A stretch of 64,000 nt of DNA, taken from positions 53,220,213 through 53,284,212 of the forward strand of contig NC_087068.1 of the NCBI RefSeq assembly GCF_963678635.1, written 5' to 3'. The position numbers were made by a program, and so were the translations under genes. The notes under the pieces were generated by a model. It had not been told where the DNA came from. It saw nothing but the letters and a program-made list of their open reading frames with translations, and ran no database searches. Origin of the DNA: Symsagittifera roscoffensis (taxonomy: Eukaryota > Xenacoelomorpha > Acoela > Convolutidae). This document shows, piece after piece, positions 55,845-64,000 of this stretch. The stretch's first letter is position 1. Every line of letters starts with the position of its first letter.

Positions 55845-58800
55845 ATGATAATCGAACATAGGATGCGTGATAAACATCAGAATGCTGACAGTCTCAGCAA
55901 GAAAACTGAGTTCTATGAAAGATTGGAGCAGAAGCAGGCCAATCAGGCGGAAGTAAAGGAGGGATTCTCGTTTCTGGACAAAGAAACTTATGAAGCGCTT
56001 CCCTTAACGAGATGGTTGGATAAGTCTGGACATCCAATTCCAGGGCATCCTGAGTTACCTGTAGAGAAAGCAGCTGAGATAAAGATCCTGTCCAAGGAGG
56101 ATCCAGTCCCCTTAGATTTGTTGCTGCGCTCGAACCTGGTCCAGCAAGAACTCTCTCGCATGAATATAAACAGCCTCTCATTATTGGATAAAACGGTGCA
56201 AGTCACACCACAAGTAATGCGGATGCTGGGTGGATTGTTAGAAAGAGAAGTGACCAGAGATGACCCCGAGTGGACAGCAGCAGTGGCATCGCTAACAGTC
56301 AGTGAGAAAGTGAAGATCATGCCGTCCAGACAACAGCACGAGGAGAACAAGAGGGATTGTAGGACAATAGTTCAGCAACTAGTATCCTCAATACCCCAAG
56401 AGATTTTAACCAGTACTTCTTACGGACGGAAAGAACAGGGGAGCAGCAAGCGAAAGAAAACCGTCACCTTTGTAGACCGGGAAAAAGAGGGTGAAGAGGT
56501 AGAACAAAATCTGCTGCAAGACTATTTGTCCGGGGAGAAGGATGAGGAGAGAAACCAGCAATCACAAGATCAACACCCGGGACAAGTGAATTTGTCCGGG
56601 GAGTCCGAGATAGACGAGAAAATTCCTGATGAGAAACAGGACCTAGAGAACAAAGTTTTGTACGGGGAGTTCAGATGGATGCGAAGGAAATACGGACATG
56701 ATCTGGAGGAGCGTGCAGTCTCCAGCACAACACCTTCGACGGATGATAAGTCAGAAAGCTCGAGAATGGAAACCTATTCAGACAGGGATTCGACCTCGGG
56801 ATCGGAACTGTCAGAATTGGCGATACACACGCTACTAGTGGAAACTCGGGCGAGAAACCTGGACAGAGAGGTGTACCAGGATCCTGACAGTGATCGCTAC
56901 CTAATACCAAGCGAAAGAGTCTTTGACAACGCAGCGGATGACTTAGAAACGATAGCGGTATCGAAACGTTCGATAAGCCTGTTGCCGCAGAAAGAGGTAG
57001 TCAGGACTGATCTTCAGCCGTTTCAACAAGAAACACAACCGTTGGCGAAGATTTGGTGCGTTAAGATGGAAGAAGACACACATCAGCCCAACGAGCTGAA
57101 CAGTCAGATGAGAGTCATGAAGACGTACTTGAAGGCGAGATACAGACTCTCGGACCTTCTAAGGGCGCAGAGAAATGATCGCATGACAAGCAACCTAAAA
57201 AGGTGGATAGAAAACGGTGCACCTGACAAAGGTGACCTGGAAGAAGACAGCTATAGGATCCTGAGACAATACTTCATGCAGAAGGAGGGGAGATTATATC
57301 TGAACAAGGACGGGATCGTGGCTTGCAGGAGAAGAGAAGAAGACAAGGTCTTATACAAATATAACGCGATAGTGTTGCCGCAACTCTATCAGACAGAACT
57401 ATTATTCAGGTCGCATGATCAGATGGGCCATCAAGGGATCGACAAAGTGTATCAGAGGATCCTGAAGCGCTTTGAGTGGCCTGGGATGAAAAAGGCATGC
57501 GAGAAATGGGTGACAGCATGTCTGTCATGCCAACAGGTCAAGGATCCTAGGAAGTTGCGATTTCCTTTACAATCAATTGAATCGTCCGAATTCAACGAGG
57601 TGGTGCAGATAGATCACCAGAAGATATGCATGACAGACAGCGGTTACAACCAAGTCTTGGTCATGATAGATCACTTCACGAAGTATGCAGAGGCCGTGCC
57701 CTGCATAACTGCCTCAGCGGAAGAGACATGCGACCACCTGATCAATACGTGGATAGCAAGACACGGATGTCCAATGACGTTTCAATCGGACAATGGAACG
57801 GCTTTCGTAGGCGAGCTTACGAAAGAGCTTATGAGACGGTCACAGGTCGCTCAGGCTCACTCCACGACATACCACCCTCAGACGAATGGCTTAGTGGAAA
57901 GACAGAATAGGACGTTAGTATCGATGCTGAGAGTATACTGTTCCAGGTATATGACCGATTGGGACAGATACCTTCCACAGGTGATGGGAGCTTATAATAG
58001 CACGCAACACTCCACCACTGGAGTCAGTCCACACATGATGCTGACGGGACACGACAAATCTTTACCCTTGACATTCTTCTACCCAGAGTATGAGGGAAAG
58101 AAAACATCCCCACAGGTCTACGTAAGGGATGTGATCAGACGCCAACAGGAGTTGAACGACTTGTGTAGACGAAACACTCAGCAGGCACAGGCAAGGCAGA
58201 GGAAAAGATTCGACAAGAAAGCAGCTGGTGCAAAGGCTTACTCGGTGGGAGACTACGTATGGGTATTTCAGAACGTTATACCACCGAAAGGGACAAAAAA
58301 GCTTCTGAAGAAGTGGAGGGGACCCTTCATGATTACAGAGGTGCACCAAGAGGGACGCTTTTATAGACTGAAAACTGGCCGAGCCGCCCACTACGAGAAC
58401 ATCAAGCCACACAATCCATCGACAGAAGACTGGTGTATACCTGCAGACATGGAAGAAGGGGATTATCTAATGATGGATCCTGCTTGTGAGGTCAATGAAA
58501 AAGGCACCAGGGAGAAGAACGATGGAAACGAAGTCGTAGAGGAAGGTACGGATACACCATTGGACCTGGATCCAAACGAACAGATCGAAGCGGACGATGA
58601 AACCTTGCCCTACGCAGAGGAAGATTGGCAGGATTCCGAACAGACAGAGGTTCCCAAGAACATGGAACCAGATCTTCCGTTCACGATGCAGACTCGTCAG
58701 AAAGACGGGACGAGACTAAGAAAGAAATACAATCCTTACGGTGACGACTTTGTAGTGGATAGGATAGATCTAAAGAAAATAGTGGAGGAAGTAGTGGGTT

Positions 58801-59768
58801 TAGAGGAAATAACAGTGTCACAGGACATTGGCATAGTCGATGACCACAACGATGAGTGGGTTGACGACTGGTCGAAACCCGAGGTGGAGTTCGACGATGA
58901 GCAACAGCAGTCAAATGAACAAGACCTGACGAACCTGCGTGTCTTAGAGTGGCTGAACGAAATGACATCAGACCCTGAAAAGACCAGCGTTACGATTCAA
59001 GACGTAGATCGCGAAAGCGCTAAATACATTAAGACCGAACGAGATGATCCTTCCTGGGCTGCCCAGGAAGGACAACTTCTCATTCCAGCTTCTAATCTTG
59101 ACTTAATACCCGGTATGCGATCGACGGGGACGCCGATGGATATTTTTGTCCGGGGAGTGGGGGTAGGACTTACCCACACTGAAAACTTGATAATAAAAAA
59201 ATTGAGAATAGCAAGAGAAACAGGAAACTTAGAAGCAGAAACAGGTGAAGAACCTAAGAAACCTGACATAGGCAGGGTAGTTGAGTCATATTTTAATTTA
59301 CCAAATGAATATTCTAGTAACATAATACTAACAGACAGTGATTTCATACTCACAAACAGAACATGTGCGGTAGCTATCACCGCAGACATGAGTTTTAGGA
59401 CGGCGCTAGCGGCAGATTTTAAGAGGGAATATAAAAACGTGGAATTCCTTTGGAAGCAAAGACCAGGGATAGGGGGCGTAGCAGCCTTACCCCCGGCGGT
59501 GTCGCAGATACCGGGAAAGTACTTATGCTTCTTGGTAACGAGGGCGACAGGGAAGCAGCACGTGGACCCAGAAAATCTAGTCTTGTCTTTGACGAGGCTG
59601 AGGGACTTCCTTGTGGAAATGGACGTGAAGGAGCTTTCGCTTCCAGTGTACGATCCAAATAGAGGAAGACTGCATCCTCGGGAATTATACGCGCTTGTAC
59701 ACGTGATATTCTCTGATACGAACATACAAGTGTATCTACATAAGAAATATTACTTAAGTATAGGCTGA
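55845..59768 (+). CDS. gag-pol: Gag-Pol polyprotein of element C, C-terminal part: RNase H end, integrase, macrodomain
   Basis: Same frame as the preceding part, directly after its TAA; the first residues finish RNase H (MRDKHQNADSLSKK). Numbering from 55845: residues 30-500 are a charged linker with no known domain. Integrase zinc finger at about 522-565 (H..H, CLSCQQ). Catalytic core with Asp590, Asp649 (QSDNGTAF) and Glu685 (NGLVERQN), an exact D,D-35-E. SH3-like domain about 820-850 (KKWRGPFMITEV). Acidic linker about 870-1150. Finally about 1160-1307 a macrodomain of the TARG1/ALC1 type: TCAVAITADMSFRTALAADF, then GKYLCFLVTRAT, LSLTRLRDFL, ELSLPVYDP and VIFSDTNIQVYLH. The glycine loop that holds the catalytic Asp in TARG1 is replaced (DPNRGRL), so it may bind rather than cleave ADP-ribose. 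Confidence 0.9.
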   Translation: MIIEHRMRDKHQNADSLSKKTEFYERLEQKQANQAEVKEGFSFLDKETYEALPLTRWLDKSGHPIPGHPELPVEKAAEIKILSKEDPVPLDLLLRSNLVQQELSRMNINSLSLLDKTVQVTPQVMRMLGGLLEREVTRDDPEWTAAVASLTVSEKVKIMPSRQQHEENKRDCRTIVQQLVSSIPQEILTSTSYGRKEQGSSKRKKTVTFVDREKEGEEVEQNLLQDYLSGEKDEERNQQSQDQHPGQVNLSGESEIDEKIPDEKQDLENKVLYGEFRWMRRKYGHDLEERAVSSTTPSTDDKSESSRMETYSDRDSTSGSELSELAIHTLLVETRARNLDREVYQDPDSDRYLIPSERVFDNAADDLETIAVSKRSISLLPQKEVVRTDLQPFQQETQPLAKIWCVKMEEDTHQPNELNSQMRVMKTYLKARYRLSDLLRAQRNDRMTSNLKRWIENGAPDKGDLEEDSYRILRQYFMQKEGRLYLNKDGIVACRRREEDKVLYKYNAIVLPQLYQTELLFRSHDQMGHQGIDKVYQRILKRFEWPGMKKACEKWVTACLSCQQVKDPRKLRFPLQSIESSEFNEVVQIDHQKICMTDSGYNQVLVMIDHFTKYAEAVPCITASAEETCDHLINTWIARHGCPMTFQSDNGTAFVGELTKELMRRSQVAQAHSTTYHPQTNGLVERQNRTLVSMLRVYCSRYMTDWDRYLPQVMGAYNSTQHSTTGVSPHMMLTGHDKSLPLTFFYPEYEGKKTSPQVYVRDVIRRQQELNDLCRRNTQQAQARQRKRFDKKAAGAKAYSVGDYVWVFQNVIPPKGTKKLLKKWRGPFMITEVHQEGRFYRLKTGRAAHYENIKPHNPSTEDWCIPADMEEGDYLMMDPACEVNEKGTREKNDGNEVVEEGTDTPLDLDPNEQIEADDETLPYAEEDWQDSEQTEVPKNMEPDLPFTMQTRQKDGTRLRKKYNPYGDDFVVDRIDLKKIVEEVVGLEEITVSQDIGIVDDHNDEWVDDWSKPEVEFDDEQQQSNEQDLTNLRVLEWLNEMTSDPEKTSVTIQDVDRESAKYIKTERDDPSWAAQEGQLLIPASNLDLIPGMRSTGTPMDIFVRGVGVGLTHTENLIIKKLRIARETGNLEAETGEEPKKPDIGRVVESYFNLPNEYSSNIILTDSDFILTNRTCAVAITADMSFRTALAADFKREYKNVEFLWKQRPGIGGVAALPPAVSQIPGKYLCFLVTRATGKQHVDPENLVLSLTRLRDFLVEMDVKELSLPVYDPNRGRLHPRELYALVHVIFSDTNIQVYLHKKYYLSIG

Positions 59769-59830
59769 GTGATGAGCGAGAGGGTGTTAGGCCAAAGACC
59801 GAGTTACATGTAATATGTGATATGTGTGTC

Positions 59831-59859
59831 ATGTTATGTTATGTTATGTTATGTTATGT
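59831..59859 (+). repeat. ATGTT microsatellite
   Basis: Nearly six perfect head-to-tail copies of ATGTT. Confidence 0.95.
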
Positions 59860-60091
59860 GTTAGGTTATTAAGATCATGGGTAAGTAGGGGTTAGTGACC
59901 ATGAACAACTAAATGACGATCTTGGGAATAGATCCAAAGTTTGGACTGTCCAATCTTAGGTCGAATTCCAAAATTTTAGAAACCAATTGATTTTAATAAA
60001 TTTTAGGATAAATATCTTTTTATCTGAACTGTCTTTAAGCAAATTTTAACGATGTATGTTAGGGTGAAATTGACAAGTGTGACATTCGTGA

Positions 60092-60103
60092 TTTCTTTTC
60101 TAG
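60092..60103 (+). promoter_or_regulatory. Putative 3' splice site upstream of element C ORF2
   Basis: Pyrimidine-rich TTTCTTTTCTAG followed by ATCC. It lies just upstream of the ORF2 ATG. The partner donor is not established; GAG|GTAATA at 50203-50211, shortly after the gag ATG, is one possibility. Confidence 0.4.
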
Positions 60104-60179
60104 ATCCTGATTGATCATTTAATTGCTCACTTGAGTCAAAACTTGAAATCGAAATCAAATCAAACTTGGAAAGAACAGT

Positions 60180-63100
60180 ATGGACAATTTCAACCTGGAT
60201 GAATTGATGGACCTGGCAGAGGCATATGTAGGACCGATGGTAGATGCGATCTATCGTCGGCTGATCGAACGAGACTTCGCTCTGGAGGACCCAGAGGTGG
60301 TCATGTTGCTGACCGCCCTGATTAACATCTTGGGGCACGACAACCGTGGGGACCGCCCCACGGAAGTCCTGTTGATGGCAGCATATGGAGAGAGAGGAGT
60401 ACTAGACCGCCCGAACATGAGAGTGATGAGGTGGAGAAACGGGGCTCTCTCAGGGAGTGACTTGGCGAATGAGCCTGGGTTGGGAAGTTCTAGGACTTAC
60501 CAACCAGGTGAGATGCCAATGCCCTCTAAGCCCAAACCTGGGCTGACGAGAATGCATCGGGAGATGAACAGCGAGGCGACCTCGTCTGGTTCACCACTGA
60601 GAGTAGCTGTGCCACCAAAAGGGGCGAAAGTAACACAGAAGGTTCAGACGAACCAAACCATACAAGATCTGGACGAGATGAACGATCAGTTGAGAAGTAC
60701 GAAGAAGGAGTTAGACGATATGACGAAGACCATGCTGGCGATGGAGGAAGACCGGGACATGTGGAGAAAGTTGTTTGAAGACTGCAACAAAAAGCAGGGT
60801 CAAGAGATCGAACGCTTAAGGCAGGAATACAAAGAGCGATCGGAGCAGGTGGCGTTGACGACGTCCATTGAGAAAGTGATACCTGCAAGGGATATTCCTC
60901 GTGGGCAGTCCCCGATGGAGCTCTTGACACCTCGAGAAATGAGTCAAACAACGGAGACACGGCTTCCAGCAGAGACGAACCGAGTAACAATCCCGGATCC
61001 TAGTGACACCTTGGGTGATCCCGTCGTAGAACAGACAGTGAGAAAACTGATAGAGACCGCTGGACGATTGGTCGCTAACAAGAATGCACCAGGTTCCGGG
61101 GTGACTGCACCCTATGGAACGATTGACGATACGGGCAGAGTACAACTCTCCCAGACAATAATCAGACAAGGGATAAGTGACGTGACGCCACTCAGGGGGA
61201 GTTCGAAGATCACAGAGAGAAAAGTAAGGAAGATGCCAGCGAAGAAAGTGTCTCGTGTAATGGACGTGCAGAAGAATAATCAATTAAAGTATAATTTCAC
61301 GGGAGTTCCGGAGACAGATCCGAGAGCCTTTTTCAATCGAGCTACCTGGAGCCCGGCTGTGAACCTGCAGCAACCACCACTCGGGACATCTCACCTGATA
61401 TTGGGAGACAGCTTAGTCCGAGTGCTAACGAATTTGAGGACCTCATGGGTCACCACGGTGATGGCCTTTGGAGGCGCGACAATTGCCCAATTATACCGGA
61501 TGGTGGAGCTGATGAATCCCGGGAGGATACCCAGTGTGATGATATTAGTTGGGACGAATGATATCTCCAAAGGATCAGACGAGCAGGAAGCACAGTGGGA
61601 ATCAATGATGGTGTGTTTGTTCACCACTCTCTGGCAGAAGTTCAGTTGCGCGGTACTGACCGTTTGCACGGTGCCAATGAACGCAAGAAACCTGACAGCA
61701 TCAGGAAGAAGGCACAACGAGGGAGTCATGAGATGGAACAACATCTTAAGAAACCTAGCAAATCGAAATGCCGGAAGAATGATCCTTATGGACATTGAAC
61801 ACGAGTTGAGAGCCATGGAGCAAGCCAGACTGACTTCGGATGGCATCCACTTTGACACAATCGAGGGACAAGCTTGGTTGAATCGAGTCTTCCAAGAACG
61901 GTTGGACGAGTTAGAAGCAGAACTCTCTGACACAGGAGTACTGAAGGAAGAGGGAACGGTGAATGATACGGTGATCACTACCTTTGTGCCTCCTAACCTG
62001 GAAACGCGTTTGGGTACAGTCCCAGCCGCAATAAATTACCGGCAACAAAGCTCCAGCGAATCAGGTCGAAGAACTGACGTGCAGGATCGGTTGGGAGAAG
62101 CACCGACGAGGAGGACAATTCATCCTAGGAGAAGGATAGGACCCGTCAACCAACCAAACGAAGGAGTAGCAGGCACGTCCAGATCAGACACTAGATCGGA
62201 GACAACGAGTAGCAGTCGAGAAGAGAGACCGAACAGAGGCTCATTGTTATGGTCTAGACCCATGCCGTCTCCCTGGCACATATACAAAGAAGAACTGATG
62301 AAGCTGGACCTGCAGAAAGTAAGCTTCATCGAAGATGCAAGGAGGATGCTAAATGGAGCGACGCTATCCGTCAGCAGATTATACTCAATAACCGGCGTAG
62401 ACTGGTTGATAGCCGCTAGCATAAATTTCAGCTCCACGACAGCCTTAAGATTTGCTGACTTGGAAGGACTGCCCTCCAATAACACAATGGGACCTGTGAA
62501 TGCAAGACCGTTGCAGGATGTCAGATTGAACCATGAGGGGAGGAATCGTGAGGAAAGGCCAGGAAGATTCCTGACGGCGAGAGCGCCAATTGGACAACAC
62601 GTGAAGATATTCAGGCAACTGACGACACCACCTAGTCATGTGAAGGAGAGAGTATACCCAAAACAAGTGAACCAAGATGGTGATGCCCAGAGATATGGCG
62701 GATTGACAGCAATAAAGAAAGATGAGAGCATCTTCGCCGCCTACGACAAAGCAGAAATGAGAAAGGCCAAGATCATGGTAGTAGCGAATTCAGAGTTCGT
62801 GTACACCTCTAAGTCTTTGTTTTGGCCGGACGTCATAATGCTGGCCGCAGTTGACCTAGACCTATTGCAATCAGTGTCATTGGCTATAGGGGTACAAAGG
62901 CAGACAGAAATGAACCCGATAACGATTGTGTTTGCTGGCATCAATGACCATCTACACAGTAGAGGTTTTCTGAGCAGGCTCAGAGATCCTGCAACAGCAG
63001 AAAACGCAGTATGGCCCGCGATAAAAGACATCCTGGAGTCAATGGGTGAAGTGGTAGACGCGACAAAGGAGGGAACATTCAACAAAGTGACGTTGAGAGT

Positions 63101-64000
63101 AGTATTTGCGTTGTCTCCGGGATATGCATATCTCCCGGATGGACTGAAATTTGTGTATGCAATGGTAGCCTTACTTTCGGAGGGAAAATATGATGTGATC
63201 ATATCAGCCCCGAATCGCATGATAGAAATGGAGAACCTGAGGCCACTTAAGGCTGAACTGCCTGCAGTATGGTCAGATATCTCAAACGCGATGAGAGGGT
63301 TCAAGGACCACGCGCTACACATGTTGGTGTTGGACGAAGTGCTGGGGTTGGAACTGTCCAACTTCAGTCGGCAACTCAAACTGAAACCAGGAATAGATGA
63401 CGACCATCGAGTGATTACGGCAATGTCCAACGACTTGTGGTTCCGAGCAATGGAAGTGGCGAGTGAAGACACGAGAAGAAAGAATTCACTGGAGACGAGA
63501 GCTCATCTGGAAGCGATGGTGCTGAGAACCAAGCCGGAAGCAAACCAGTGGCTACACTTGAATCCGAGAGTAGCGGCATTGGGTGCAGATGCTTTTCAGC
63601 AAGGCCCAGTAATGATCACTAAGATGTACGCCTACTTGTTGAAGGAGGTGAACCTGGCGGAAAATGCCGGAGAAAAGACAGCTGAGTTCGTGAACAGAAT
63701 GTGTCAGATTACTCTGGAAACCTTCTGGACCCAGGAAGTGAAAGGACAGGAGGGATTTGAAAGGACAGACAGCATGCTAGAAGGGTTGGGAGCCGGATGG
63801 ACCGCGTCCTTCTTGGCAAAAGTCTACCCGAAAGTCTCGCACTACTTGATAAAGGAATTCCTCCAAGCGGTAGTGAAAGTATCGATAGTGGAATTAATAG
63901 CCCTGTTTGTGACATTTGGAGCGGAGAATTTCGTGAAAGGACCGGTGATACTGCTTACGGATGGAATACAGAACCTGCGACTAGATGGACTTTTGACATT
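60180..64000 (+). CDS. Element C ORF2: large SGNH-hydrolase protein, runs off the window
   Basis: ATG 60180; no stop in 1273 codons, continuing beyond 64000. Residues 1-160: no known domain. 163-223: coiled coil (ELDDMTKTMLAMEEDRDMW). About 400-570: SGNH/GDSL hydrolase with every block present: LILGDSLVRV (Ser411), FGGAT (Gly431-432), LVGTNDIS (Asn460) and SDGIHFD (Asp554, His557), so a complete Ser-His-Asp set. 575-760: polar linker. About 860-1130: a second domain with IVFAGINDHLHSRG (918-929), possibly a degenerate second SGNH fold. About 1225-1250: a hydrophobic helix pair near the window edge. SGNH enzymes hydrolyse esters of lipids or sugars. Position matches env or accessory genes. Why a retrotransposon needs it is unknown. 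Confidence 0.85.
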   Translation, partial: MDNFNLDELMDLAEAYVGPMVDAIYRRLIERDFALEDPEVVMLLTALINILGHDNRGDRPTEVLLMAAYGERGVLDRPNMRVMRWRNGALSGSDLANEPGLGSSRTYQPGEMPMPSKPKPGLTRMHREMNSEATSSGSPLRVAVPPKGAKVTQKVQTNQTIQDLDEMNDQLRSTKKELDDMTKTMLAMEEDRDMWRKLFEDCNKKQGQEIERLRQEYKERSEQVALTTSIEKVIPARDIPRGQSPMELLTPREMSQTTETRLPAETNRVTIPDPSDTLGDPVVEQTVRKLIETAGRLVANKNAPGSGVTAPYGTIDDTGRVQLSQTIIRQGISDVTPLRGSSKITERKVRKMPAKKVSRVMDVQKNNQLKYNFTGVPETDPRAFFNRATWSPAVNLQQPPLGTSHLILGDSLVRVLTNLRTSWVTTVMAFGGATIAQLYRMVELMNPGRIPSVMILVGTNDISKGSDEQEAQWESMMVCLFTTLWQKFSCAVLTVCTVPMNARNLTASGRRHNEGVMRWNNILRNLANRNAGRMILMDIEHELRAMEQARLTSDGIHFDTIEGQAWLNRVFQERLDELEAELSDTGVLKEEGTVNDTVITTFVPPNLETRLGTVPAAINYRQQSSSESGRRTDVQDRLGEAPTRRTIHPRRRIGPVNQPNEGVAGTSRSDTRSETTSSSREERPNRGSLLWSRPMPSPWHIYKEELMKLDLQKVSFIEDARRMLNGATLSVSRLYSITGVDWLIAASINFSSTTALRFADLEGLPSNNTMGPVNARPLQDVRLNHEGRNREERPGRFLTARAPIGQHVKIFRQLTTPPSHVKERVYPKQVNQDGDAQRYGGLTAIKKDESIFAAYDKAEMRKAKIMVVANSEFVYTSKSLFWPDVIMLAAVDLDLLQSVSLAIGVQRQTEMNPITIVFAGINDHLHSRGFLSRLRDPATAENAVWPAIKDILESMGEVVDATKEGTFNKVTLRVVFALSPGYAYLPDGLKFVYAMVALLSEGKYDVIISAPNRMIEMENLRPLKAELPAVWSDISNAMRGFKDHALHMLVLDEVLGLELSNFSRQLKLKPGIDDDHRVITAMSNDLWFRAMEVASEDTRRKNSLETRAHLEAMVLRTKPEANQWLHLNPRVAALGADAFQQGPVMITKMYAYLLKEVNLAENAGEKTAEFVNRMCQITLETFWTQEVKGQEGFERTDSMLEGLGAGWTASFLAKVYPKVSHYLIKEFLQAVVKVSIVELIALFVTFGAENFVKGPVILLTDGIQNLRLDGLLT

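Larger units (their letters stand above)
59769..60179 (+). other. Inter-ORF region of element C
   Basis: 411 bases without a gene. It contains a (ATGTT)n microsatellite at 59831-59859 and a good 3' splice acceptor TTTCTTTTCTAG ending at 60103, 77 bases before the next ATG. This suggests the second ORF is made from a spliced message, as retroviral env is. Confidence 0.5.
46260..64000 (+). mobile_element. Element C: giant Ty3/gypsy-type element with macrodomain and SGNH-hydrolase genes
   Basis: Core evidence is the near-intact Gag-Pol frame (50172-59768) and the open second frame from 60180 past the window end. The start at 46260 is inferred: the 3.8-kb right arm, which begins TG and interrupts a LINE, lies directly before the gag leader and has an inverted relative at 38270-41625. 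That fits a very long 5' LTR. If so, the element exceeds 17.7 kb before its 3' LTR. I see no canonical TGG primer site after about 50041, which weakens the LTR reading. The coding part is visibly more GC-rich than its flanks and nearly free of breaks. Confidence 0.6.

Noticed and set aside
60526-63472. Long minus-strand frames at 60526-60990, 60816-61283, 61391-61978 and 62741-63472
   Set aside because: All are shadows of the uninterrupted plus-strand ORF2 with the SGNH signature.

Overview
This is eukaryotic, almost certainly invertebrate metazoan, DNA made almost entirely of retroelements and their debris. The evidence is Ty3/gypsy-type and CR1-like reverse transcriptases, tRNA-primed LTR elements, a RING-finger exon ending in a GT donor, TTTTCAG-type splice acceptors, tRNA-derived SINE-like pieces and AT-rich non-coding DNA. 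The splice signals and base composition recall nematodes, but nothing here fixes the phylum. No bacterial genes, rRNA genes or CRISPR arrays were seen. One 200-base run of N (26394-26593) marks an assembly gap.

Layout. (A) 1-516 is the tail and 3' LTR of one copy of an LTR family. 1680-20099 is a second, complete copy: 410-bp LTRs (8 mismatches between them), 4-bp target duplication ATGT, tRNA primer site, then gag, protease-RT-RNase H-integrase, a membrane/Pro-rich frame, an envelope glycoprotein gene and further accessory frames. At 18.4 kb it is very large for a Ty3/gypsy element. It is defective, with several in-frame stops, frameshifts and a deletion through the integrase core. (B) 21911-22129 is a RING exon whose intron is followed by a second gypsy-type element (about 22295-28394). 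That element has a PBS matching a serine tRNA, and gag and pol lie in one frame separated by a TGA. No integrase is visible. (C) 28400-38270 is AT-rich non-coding DNA with a tRNA-like SINE fragment, a dispersed 0.54-kb repeat pair and a MITE-like element. (D) 38270-41625 and 46260-about 50041 are diverged inverted copies of one 3.3-3.8-kb sequence carrying a 12-bp GC-rich satellite. Between them lie two opposed pieces of a CR1-like LINE (SGNH esterase, PHD-like finger, endonuclease, truncated RT). (E) 50172-64000 is a strikingly well preserved, more GC-rich gypsy element. It has a 3199-codon Gag-Pol frame broken by one TAA, ending in a macrodomain. A second frame, open for at least 1273 codons and running off the window, carries an intact SGNH-hydrolase signature.

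The most interesting system is element E (called element C below). It is a gypsy retrotransposon that appears to encode an ADP-ribose-type macrodomain fused to integrase plus a large SGNH-hydrolase protein, and its 5' LTR may be the 3.8-kb satellite-bearing arm just upstream. Second is the giant env-bearing element A, whose envelope resembles the glycoproteins of chuvirus-type (Monjiviricetes) viruses. Genes in each element would act together in the usual way: Gag packages RNA, Pol matures, copies and integrates it. The envelope (A) or hydrolase and macrodomain proteins (C) add functions outside the core replication cycle.
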